A DNA stretch of 20,386 bases from a virus. The position numbers were made by a program, and so were the translations under genes. Where the stretch lies: positions 1-20,386 of the IMG/VR virus record IMGVR_UViG_3300032224_000142. One strand, 5' to 3'. How positions within the stretch are numbered: the first letter of the stretch is position 1; each line of letters opens with the position of its first letter. Positions 10,962 through 16,719 of the stretch are shown here, in pieces. The notes under the pieces are model-generated. The model did no database searches and was not told where the DNA came from. It saw only the letters and a list, made by a program, of their open reading frames with translations.

Positions 10962-12223
10962 TAGGTGATGCTTGCTCCAAATCCTGCTGCGGTTAACTCT
11001 ACAACTTCTGCGTCGCTCAGATAATGGTCGTGTCCACCTAGCCACAGTTTTGCTACTTGGCCTTGATCGCGTTGATCGATTGTTGTGTAGTCCCCACTGG
11101 TCAATTTGTATAAGTTGCGGACACGGATGTTTGTGCGGTTGTAGCGTTGCAAACGGTTAGCAGCATCATTAGCACCGAAGTATCCACCAGGATATGTCTT
11201 TGTGTATGGCACACGGAAAATATGGGATTTCATCCACTGAGCAAAAGTATCCACAGATGAACCGGACGCTGTTGCTGTACGCAAAATAACCCTTGCCCCT
11301 ACTCCTGAAGCTGATCCTGCTCCACTACCTGTAGCCGAACGTCGAATGGTGATGTAGGCGATTCCTGTCGATGTTCCTTGACCGGATCCTGTGCTGCTTC
11401 TAATAACTACACGGATGGCTGTACTTGATGCTGTTCCCTGTCCGCTTCCTGAAGCGGTTTTGAGTTTGGTGATGACACGGTTGGCGGCTGATGAGCCTGT
11501 TCCTGTTGATGCTGTTCCTGTTCGAATAACTGTGAGCAGTTTGATAGCAGTCTGTGTTCCTACACCTGTGCCTGTTGCTGTGCGTGGGGCTATGTGTAGT
11601 CCTGTAGCGGCTTGTGTGCCTGTACCTGACCCTGTGGCAGTGCGTGGGGCTACATGAAGCCCTGTAGCGGTCTGTGTGGCTGCTCCTGAACCTGTAGCGA
11701 TGCGTGAGCGTGTGATGAGTCTTGTGGTGGTTGCTGTTCCTGTACCTGAACCTGTAGCGGTTCTGAAACGTGTGATAAGACCTATTGCCCCACCGTTGGT
11801 AGAGCCGACACCTGAACCTGTGGCAGTTCGTGGGAGTATTTCTATTGCTGCTGCGCTTTGTGAACCTGTGCCTGAGCCTGTGGCGGTTCGTGCGCGGGTA
11901 ACGGATGCTGTGGCGGTTTGTGTGCCTGTACCTGACCCTGTGGCGGTTTGGGTGGTTATTGCTGCGCCGAGATAGAAACGTCCACCAAAGCGATAAGGGA
12001 AACTGAAGTCGGTTAATGCACCTAGTCGAAGTTGGGTGACTTTGGTGGCTGCAACTGCGGTTCCAGTGCCTGAACCTGTGGCATCGCGTTTTGCTTGGAG
12101 AAGTTTTGTGGCGGTTTGTGTGCCAGTTCCTGAACCTGTAGCAGTTCTTGCTACAGCGGTTTGGTTATAGATTAAATCTGTTTGGCTGTAGGTATATTCA
12201 GATTGGTTGTATGAGATAGGCAT
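10961..12223 (-). CDS. Tail fibre with about 14 tandem 20-residue TATGSGTGT repeats
   Basis: A 420-residue protein. A 25-residue head (MPISYNQSEYTYSQTDLIYN) is followed by about 14 units (residues 26-327) of the pattern R-T-A-T-G-S-G-T-G-T-Q-T-A-T-x6, mostly 20 residues long (19 to 22). Units 2 and 3 are separated by a 27-residue non-repeat segment (RLGALTDFSFPYRFGGRFYL). Residues 328-420 form a compact domain shared with the next gene (IFRVPYTKTYPGG to LTAAGFGASIT). A Thr/Gly/Ser repeat of fixed length with alternating hydrophobic endings suits a beta-stranded fibre shaft. Many Thr and Ser could be sugar acceptors for the glycosyltransferase three genes on. AGG lies seven bases before the ATG. 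The virion role is inferred; host receptor binding is likely but unshown. Confidence 0.8.
   Translation of the reverse strand: MPISYNQSEYTYSQTDLIYNQTAVARTATGSGTGTQTATKLLQAKRDATGSGTGTAVAATKVTQLRLGALTDFSFPYRFGGRFYLGAAITTQTATGSGTGTQTATASVTRARTATGSGTGSQSAAAIEILPRTATGSGVGSTNGGAIGLITRFRTATGSGTGTATTTRLITRSRIATGSGAATQTATGLHVAPRTATGSGTGTQAATGLHIAPRTATGTGVGTQTAIKLLTVIRTGTASTGTGSSAANRVITKLKTASGSGQGTASSTAIRVVIRSSTGSGQGTSTGIAYITIRRSATGSGAGSASGVGARVILRTATASGSSVDTFAQWMKSHIFRVPYTKTYPGGYFGANDAANRLQRYNRTNIRVRNLYKLTSGDYTTIDQRDQGQVAKLWLGGHDHYLSDAEVVELTAAGFGASIT
11243..12148 (-). repeat. Tandem 60-base coding repeats in the fibre gene
   Basis: About 14 diverged units of roughly 60 bases, encoding the 20-residue TATGSGTGT repeat, in two blocks split by the 27-residue insert. 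The most alike neighbours are units 7 and 8 (about 11645-11704 and 11585-11644), which share the GLHxAP ending and long stretches of identical DNA, as expected of a recent duplication. Others have drifted to SGTAS- or SGQGT-like forms near the C-terminal end. The repeats create long false open frames on the plus strand. Confidence 0.85.
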
Positions 12224-12230
12224 TTTTTAC

Positions 12231-12395
12231 CTACTCTTGTTGCCATTCTTCGGCGGTGTTACCTTCAGCAACCCATGCTAGGTATTGCTGGTAGTCAGAG
12301 TTCTGCTCGTCCACAGGGATGATGTGGGTTATTCCATCCTGTTCATCTTTACGAATAAACTTATTGCCCATTGGTGAAAAATAAAATGTATACAT
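12231..12395 (-). CDS. 54-aa tail-fibre-associated protein
   Basis: A 54-residue protein, MYTFYFSPMGNKFIRKDEQD to the end NTAEEWQQE. The DGITHIIPVDEQNSDYQQYL segment followed by AWVAEGNTAEEW matches a short motif (xxIPxDxxNxDYQxYLxWVAEGNTPxP) that is common in small proteins and fibre tails of phages and is usually linked to tail fibres. The ATG at 12395 shares its A with the TGA of the fibre gene before it (TGATG). An upstream in-frame ATG at 12413 adds six residues but overlaps more. It may be a fibre chaperone or a small structural part; the family role is not firmly established. Confidence 0.75.
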   Translation of the reverse strand: MYTFYFSPMGNKFIRKDEQDGITHIIPVDEQNSDYQQYLAWVAEGNTAEEWQQE

Positions 12396-13528
12396 CACAG
12401 TTCTGCGCTCCATGCGAACCAGGTGTAGTTAGAAGAAATAAGACTCAGATTCTGTCCAGCAGTTCCAGTCCATCCAGTAAAATAAAATGAGCGTTGCTCC
12501 GTATCCCCACCATCATCGCCAATTGATGTTGCACCAGTGCCTGTATACCAACCATTTCCATAAAACCCAATTTCTCCTGCGGCGGTTGGAGCCAATGCTG
12601 GTGCCCTAGTAGTGTAATTAGATGAAAATGTCCCAGATATTCTCATACTAGTTGGAAATTGTTTTGTAAAATATGGCAAGTTTGTGTCTCGGACTGCGCC
12701 AAGCAGGGAATTACAATATGTTCGGTAGTAATACCGTTGGCATTTTGCAAGTGTTACCTGTGCATCCTCAAACTCAAATGGTGTAGCAACAGCACCTTCT
12801 TCAAGTTGGACACCCGTAATCATAAAAAAATCTGCCGATGTATATGATTGACTGTCCTGAAACCCTATATCCACAAAACATCCACTGGTATTATCTGCAC
12901 CAGTCCATGCAGTTATTGCACTAAAGGCTGTTGAAGTAAAACTAATTTTTGTCCAAGTGGATGCAACAACCGTAAGGTTGGAAGTGGTATCTGTTCCACC
13001 AGTTGACTGATAAGCAGAGACACGGCATTTCAAAGAAGTTTTAGATGATTTAATCCAAAAAGACAAAGTAACCGATTTTCCAACAAATCTTTTAACATTT
13101 TGTATTTCCAACCAATGCCTTAAAACATACTCCGTAGTAGAAAAAGTTGATGGTGCGGCAAACTTAAAAGAATACGAAAAGTCTTTTGATGGAACATCCG
13201 TATCCCTTGTTATGTTGGATGTGACCCCACCATAAGAGTTTGTCCATCTATCGGCAGTGTATGCACCAGGTGTTACAGCAGAAAAGGATGTTCCTCGTTG
13301 CCAAACATTAAATCCACCGTTAATAATGCCGTTCCTGCCAGCAATCAACCCAACCTTGTAATCCAACGAAGAAGTCACCGCAGAACTATTAACACCAACC
13401 TTTGCCTGCAACGCCTGAATAGCATCATTAGCGTTAGCGTGTTGACCAGCATGGTCAGGACTAGCAAGCGAATTAGAACTAGTTGGATTAGTTAGCGAAT
13501 CAAGAGAAGTAGGAAAGTTAGTTGCCAC
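12395..13528 (-). CDS. Tail fibre with jelly-roll carbohydrate-binding-like domain
   Basis: A 377-residue protein. Residues 1-65 are a fibre attachment segment (MATNFPTSLDSLTNPTSSNS, then DHAGQHANANDAIQALQAKV), a widely shared start of phage fibres. From NGIINGGFNVWQRGTSF and AYTADRWTN (about 66-95) to FFMITGVQLEEGAVATPFEF (about 233-252) lies a jelly-roll domain of the type found in many phage tail fibres and carbohydrate-binding proteins. The remaining 120 residues, starting LAKCQRYYYRTYC, form the tip, ending FAWSAEL. A GTG start at 13528 is preceded by GGAAGG eight bases upstream. It should bind a glycan on the host surface; which one is unknown. Confidence 0.85.
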   Translation of the reverse strand: MATNFPTSLDSLTNPTSSNSLASPDHAGQHANANDAIQALQAKVGVNSSAVTSSLDYKVGLIAGRNGIINGGFNVWQRGTSFSAVTPGAYTADRWTNSYGGVTSNITRDTDVPSKDFSYSFKFAAPSTFSTTEYVLRHWLEIQNVKRFVGKSVTLSFWIKSSKTSLKCRVSAYQSTGGTDTTSNLTVVASTWTKISFTSTAFSAITAWTGADNTSGCFVDIGFQDSQSYTSADFFMITGVQLEEGAVATPFEFEDAQVTLAKCQRYYYRTYCNSLLGAVRDTNLPYFTKQFPTSMRISGTFSSNYTTRAPALAPTAAGEIGFYGNGWYTGTGATSIGDDGGDTEQRSFYFTGWTGTAGQNLSLISSNYTWFAWSAEL

Positions 13529-13542
13529 TAGGGGCTACCTTC

Positions 13543-13911
13543 CTAGTCTAGCGACAAAGTAAGCGAAGTAATTTGGAAAGTATCGCCAGCAGTCACAGCA
13601 GCAGACGAAGCCAAAGCACCAGTCCACAAACAGTTACCAGCAGTAGACGCATCCCACAACGACCAATGCGAATATGTTTCAGTAGTAGAAACGTTCGTCC
13701 AAGTAATCGTTGCGTTAGTAGCAATCGAGCCAGAAGCAGCAGTAGCCCAAGCAGCCGACTGACGAGTAGCGTTAGTCGCAGCAGCCGTAGTTCCATCTTC
13801 ACCAGCGTCAGCAGTATGCAGTTTTACATACACAGTCGTTGGCATAGTCCACGCGGTCTTACCCGTGGTGTGCTCCAAAATCTTTAATTCTGCATAGTTA
13901 GAAATCGACAT
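13543..13911 (-). CDS. Small virion structural protein (SNYAE family)
   Basis: A 122-residue beta-rich protein. It opens MSISNYAELKILEHTTGKTA, has PTTVYVKLHTADAGEDGTTA and HWSLWDASTAGNCLWTGALA, and closes DTFQITSLTLSLD. The pattern of SNYxExKxL, a VYVxLHTADPGEDG segment and an SxWDAxTxGNxLWTGAL segment is very common in phages, mostly as a protein near capsid or fibre genes, and is often annotated as a tail fibre or structural protein. Its position right after the capsid gene might point to a capsid decoration protein, and its position before a fibre to a tail part. AAAGG lies six bases before the ATG. The family recognition is strong; the location in the virion is open. Confidence 0.75.
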   Translation of the reverse strand: MSISNYAELKILEHTTGKTAWTMPTTVYVKLHTADAGEDGTTAAATNATRQSAAWATAASGSIATNATITWTNVSTTETYSHWSLWDASTAGNCLWTGALASSAAVTAGDTFQITSLTLSLD

Positions 13912-13931
13912 ACAAACCTTTCGTTCAACAT

Positions 13932-13959
13932 ACTATACCAAAAGCAAAAAGTGGGGCAA
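13932..13959 (-). promoter_or_regulatory. Candidate promoter for the tail-fibre genes
   Basis: A TATAGT -10 box at 13932-13937 preceded by TGG makes an extended -10 (TGnTATAGT). TTGCCC, 16 bases upstream at 13954-13959, is a fair -35 box that lies in the descending arm of the capsid terminator. It would restart transcription for the genes to the left, about 20 bases before the ATG of the 122-aa gene. It is a sigma-70-type match by eye only. Confidence 0.45.
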
Positions 13960-13986
13960 CCGAGCGAGGGGACCCGGCTACCCCAC
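13940..13986 (-). terminator. Intrinsic terminator after the major capsid gene
   Basis: GTGGGGTAGCC and GGTTGCCCCAC form an 11-bp stem, with one G-T wobble at the seventh pair and another at the ninth, around a 14-base loop. TTTTTGCTTTT follows at once. It sits 24 bases after the capsid stop codon. The strength of the stem and the T-run make it the clearest regulatory element in the window. It would end a scaffold-capsid transcript, with read-through giving some tail-gene expression. Confidence 0.85.
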
Positions 13987-14010
13987 ATCTTGTGGAGGAC
14001 TAACTAACTA

Positions 14011-14973
14011 CTAGTTAGCACCAATGCTGGATGACGACTCAACACGACGCAACGAAGCTTCGCGGAAGCGGCCGTAGCCACCGAGCCAATACCAACCGAT
14101 TGGATTGAAACGCATAAGCGAGTCAACCACAGGGCCGCGAACGACCTTCGGTACAACACCATTTCCGTCAATCTGGCTGTAAGCCTTAGCCAAAGCCTGA
14201 CGACCCATGATGTGTGTGCAATACACGTCAATCGAACCAGTTGTGCTGGTTCCGTTTGAAGCATCAGTGAACACCTTGGCGCGAGGGGTTTCGATGAATC
14301 GTACTGATTCAAAGGTTCCGATTTCGCCGTTGTAGATGTTGGCTGTGTCAACGTTGACGTGAGGTGCGTTCCATGATGCGTTGCCGGTTTCACGACGCAA
14401 GTCGTACGACACGTCAGGGTGGATGTAGCCCATGTAGTAACCGTTGAAGGTTGCAACGTTTGCAGCACGTAGAGCAGCGGTCTGCTTACGGATGTCGTTG
14501 GCTTCAATGATGTCTTCTGCCTGAACCGTTACACGGCTTGAAGGATCAGTTGATCCGCCACCGCCGTAAGCAACGTTGGTTCCTGCTGCAAGCACGTCAC
14601 GAACAACCTGGTCCATTGAGTCACCAGCGTTGTAACCAATAAGGTTCGCTGCTGCTGCATCAACATCAAGGAACGAAGTTCCACGAAGTTTGGCGGTGGT
14701 TGATACGGTGTTGCCGTATTCAGCAAGAGTTACAGTGACCTGTGCATCACCCATTGTTGCAGGTGTGAGGTCAGCAGTTTCGCTGAGGGTTGAAGTCGCT
14801 GCTGCAAGTTCGCTGAAAATCGTGAAGATTACAGCCGATCCTGGCATTGACTGGTTGGTTGCTTGAACGTCAGCTGCCTGATCGAACAGCATCTCTGAAC
14901 GAAGGGCGAAATACGCCAAACGATCATAAGCAGACTGGTCGGTTGACAACGAACTAGCTTGGCTGATTGCCAT
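14011..14973 (-). CDS. Major capsid protein (N4-gp56-like, HK97 fold)
   Basis: A 320-residue protein. The start MAISQASSLSTDQSAYDRLA, with FALRSEMLFDQAADV, GSAVIFTIFSELAAATSTL and ADLTPATMGDAQVTVTLAEY, follows the N4-gp56 family of major capsid proteins: a helical N-arm then the HK97 A and P domains. The C-terminal third holds PDVSYDLRRE (about 199-208), FESVRFIETPRAKVF and FNPIGWYWLGGYGRFREASL, the last a conserved ending in this family among actinobacterial phages. The ATG at 14973 has AAAGGA eight bases upstream; an in-frame ATG nine codons earlier lacks one and is rejected. The scaffold gene precedes it and a terminator follows. The protein should build the procapsid and mature icosahedral shell. 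Confidence 0.9.
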   Translation of the reverse strand: MAISQASSLSTDQSAYDRLAYFALRSEMLFDQAADVQATNQSMPGSAVIFTIFSELAAATSTLSETADLTPATMGDAQVTVTLAEYGNTVSTTAKLRGTSFLDVDAAAANLIGYNAGDSMDQVVRDVLAAGTNVAYGGGGSTDPSSRVTVQAEDIIEANDIRKQTAALRAANVATFNGYYMGYIHPDVSYDLRRETGNASWNAPHVNVDTANIYNGEIGTFESVRFIETPRAKVFTDASNGTSTTGSIDVYCTHIMGRQALAKAYSQIDGNGVVPKVVRGPVVDSLMRFNPIGWYWLGGYGRFREASLRRVESSSSIGAN

Positions 14974-14994
14974 GTTGTTTTCCTTTGAGGGTAG

Positions 14995-15020
14995 CCCCAA
15001 AGGATGTGAATCCTAAGGGG
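14995..15020 (-). promoter_or_regulatory. Hairpin between the scaffold and capsid genes
   Basis: CCCC, TT, AGGAT, loop TCAC, ATCCT, TT, GGGG: a 4-bp and a 5-bp stem joined by a symmetric two-by-two T-T mismatch. It begins five bases after the scaffold stop codon and ends about nine bases before the capsid ribosome binding site, which remains free. No T-run follows. It could stabilise the capsid messenger or be a processing site that sets the capsid-to-scaffold ratio. The function is inferred. Confidence 0.5.
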
Positions 15021-15024
15021 GTGA

Positions 15025-15480
15025 TTAGTATTTTTCTGCTTCGGCTCGCGCCTGGGCCAGCAGTTGCATCACTTCATCAGGGGATTTTGCATTAGCAATA
15101 CGTTGAGCGTAATCAACAGGAGGTTCGCTAGTCTCACCAGCTCGCGCTGCTTGTGCCACACGATTCCATGATTGCTGTTCAGCAACCACTTCCTTGTTCT
15201 GACTTGGTATGAGACTTGCTTCTTCTGCCGCTTGTCGAATCGCCTCCGGTGTTAATTCACCGTCGTAGCCTTTAACGAAATACTTGTACTTCGGATCGTT
15301 CGGGTCCATGCCCGCTTTCACGAAGTTAAGTTCTCGTTGGGCTGCCTGTGCGCTTGCTGCCTGCTCTTTCAAAGCCTTATTTTCGGCTTCAAGTTTCCGC
15401 AAGTGCGCTCGCACAGGGTCCTTCGATTGCTGCTGGTCTTGTATTGCATCATCCTCAAACTCGTAGTTTGCATCTGACAT
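15025..15480 (-). CDS. Capsid scaffolding protein
   Basis: A 151-residue acidic, helical protein directly before the major capsid gene. An acidic start (MSDANYEFEDDAIQ) leads to a coiled-coil (about 22-52, VRAHLRKLEAENKALKEQAA). Next comes NFVKAGMDPNDPKYKYFVKG and YDGELTPEAIRQAAEEA (52-88), a pattern typical of phage scaffolding proteins with a helical C-terminal half. The end is rich in Ala, Arg and Glu. The start at 15480 is chosen because AAGGAG is six bases before it. A frame extending 30 codons upstream to 15570 has no ribosome binding site and an unrelated composition. It is expected to direct capsid assembly and leave the shell. Confidence 0.85.
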   Translation of the reverse strand: MSDANYEFEDDAIQDQQQSKDPVRAHLRKLEAENKALKEQAASAQAAQRELNFVKAGMDPNDPKYKYFVKGYDGELTPEAIRQAAEEASLIPSQNKEVVAEQQSWNRVAQAARAGETSEPPVDYAQRIANAKSPDEVMQLLAQARAEAEKY

Positions 15481-15486
15481 GACCCA

Positions 15487-15523
15487 CTCCTTCTGCCCAC
15501 ATTCGGCTGGAGGTTCCCGAATG
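15487..15523 (-). promoter_or_regulatory. Leader hairpin and ribosome binding site of the scaffold gene
   Basis: CATTCGG and CCGAATG make a perfect 7-bp stem with a 10-base loop (15500-15523). The loop contains ACCTCC, and CTCC in it is complementary to GGAG of the AAGGAG ribosome binding site at 15487-15492, only seven bases beyond the stem. A loop-to-binding-site pairing could hide the site until it is displaced. The pairing is a paper prediction. Confidence 0.45.
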
Positions 15524-15594
15524 GCTGCAAGTCTCACCCCTTTTGCACATTGAAAGCGGGGGATTTCCAATGGTGTCCGTTACCGAACATTAAC

Positions 15595-15625
15595 AGTATA
15601 CACACACCTACCTTGACAGTGTCAA
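15595..15625 (-). promoter_or_regulatory. Promoter of the scaffold-capsid unit with a palindrome on the -35 box
   Basis: A perfect -35 TTGACA (15620-15625) and a -10 TATACT (15595-15600) are separated by 19 bases, longer than the usual 17. The -35 box is one half of the palindrome TTGACAcTGTCAA (15613-15625). That could be an operator for a dimeric repressor or activator, or it could offset the long spacer. It lies in the 150-base gap between the 362-aa gene and the scaffold, the longest non-coding stretch in the window. Transcription would begin about 105 bases before the scaffold ATG. Confidence 0.65.
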
Positions 15626-15630
15626 GTATG

Positions 15631-16719
15631 CTATTGCGCTTTACCCACCGAAGTAGAAATTGAGCCTGATGTTTCACCAGTTGTTCGAGCAAATGATCCG
15701 CCACCAGCGAACTCACCAGTACGAAGGCGACGTTTACGCTCCAACTCTTGTTGCGCGGCGACATCAATCCCGAACGCCGCACCTGCCAGTTGTTCACTCG
15801 ATAGTGCAGTCTCCCCAGCAAAGGTCTGTTTTAGTTCGCCTAAAGCACCGACTTCACCGAAGCCTGCGCGAGCCTGCTGATCGCTAATCCCACGGGAGGC
15901 CAGGTTCTCAGCGAAAGAACCTGACAACTGGATGCCACCTTGTTCCAGTCCACGGGCTGCGATGCTAGCAGCTTGTGCCTGACGGGTGAGCAGTGGGGCT
16001 GTGCGCTGTGGGTCAAGGAAGTATGCGGCTAATTCACCTTCACCAACACCGTACAAAGTTTTCATCTGTTCTTTAACCATCGGGTCAGCATCAGCCACAG
16101 CACGATAGCCCTGTTCAACACGGGTTTGTAGTTCCGCTGGAGAAACGTCACCCTCAATCAATGCTTGAAAATCTTCTGGTTGGTCATAGAAGTTTGCTGG
16201 CAAACCGTTCGATTGGAGGGTTTGACGGAACTGGTTTTCAAGACCAATGTATGAAGCAGGGTCAAGTTCAGGTAGTCCCTTCTTTAGCCGAGCAGCATTA
16301 CCGGCAAATCGTTTTTGGTATGCAGGTTGCTCACGCAGAGTGAAAATAATTTGGTCAGGATTAGTTATGTCCTGCGTAATAATGTTTTGATACACGTAGT
16401 CCGTCAGATCACCTAAACCATAGGTATTCAAAACATCTGCCATTGTCCGACGGGCATCCTTTTGACGCTGTTCAGCCATCATTGTCATTTGATCTTGCTG
16501 GAACTGCCGATCCAATTCCATCTGTTGTGCAATAGGATCAACAGGGGTAGTCGCAGAAGAATTGCCAGTTGGTGTTTGATATGGGCTATCAGTAATACCC
16601 ATGTCAATGAGATATTGCTGACCTTCTGGTGTAGCAAAGTAGTTAGTTAGATCAGTTGTTAACTGTGTTTGATCCATATTCAAATTAAGATCAACGCCAC
16701 CCAAACCTGTATCACTCAT
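15631..16719 (-). CDS. Helical virion protein upstream of the capsid genes, candidate internal protein
   Basis: A 362-residue protein, acidic at the start (MSDTGLGGVDLNLNMDQTQL), then Gln-rich helices (60-95) with PIAQQMELDRQFQQDQMTMM. A central block (about 120-230) carries LREQPAYQKRFAGNAARLKK, LPANFYDQPEDFQALIEGDV and YGVGEGELAAYFLDPQRTAP. I recognise the block from conserved structural proteins of aquatic phages, where it is found near scaffold and capsid genes. The C-terminal part is Ala/Gly-rich and basic (LERKRRLRTG) and then low complexity. TAATG couples it to the 705-aa gene, and GGAAGG lies seven bases before the ATG. I infer an internal or ejected virion protein, or a second assembly factor; neither is proven. 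Confidence 0.7.
   Translation of the reverse strand: MSDTGLGGVDLNLNMDQTQLTTDLTNYFATPEGQQYLIDMGITDSPYQTPTGNSSATTPVDPIAQQMELDRQFQQDQMTMMAEQRQKDARRTMADVLNTYGLGDLTDYVYQNIITQDITNPDQIIFTLREQPAYQKRFAGNAARLKKGLPELDPASYIGLENQFRQTLQSNGLPANFYDQPEDFQALIEGDVSPAELQTRVEQGYRAVADADPMVKEQMKTLYGVGEGELAAYFLDPQRTAPLLTRQAQAASIAARGLEQGGIQLSGSFAENLASRGISDQQARAGFGEVGALGELKQTFAGETALSSEQLAGAAFGIDVAAQQELERKRRLRTGEFAGGGSFARTTGETSGSISTSVGKAQ

Noticed and set aside
11391-11975. Two plus-strand frames rich in Val-Pro-Val (11391-11657, 11676-11975)
   Set aside because: They are the antisense of the tandem repeats, and their length is a by-product of the repeat unit being a multiple of three.
11243-12148. The regular 60-base repeats as a CRISPR array or other non-coding array
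   Set aside because: Repeats and intervening parts keep one open frame and encode a regular 20-residue unit. There are no unique spacers of fixed length and no cas genes.
15481-15570. A 30-codon extension of the scaffold gene (start at 15570)
   Set aside because: No ribosome binding site, unlike composition (MEIPRFQCAKG), and the perfect AAGGAG belongs to the start at 15480.
15613-15618. A plus-strand promoter using the second TTGACA of the palindrome
   Set aside because: The base run 17 downstream (GCGCTT) is no -10 box, and no plus-strand gene follows.
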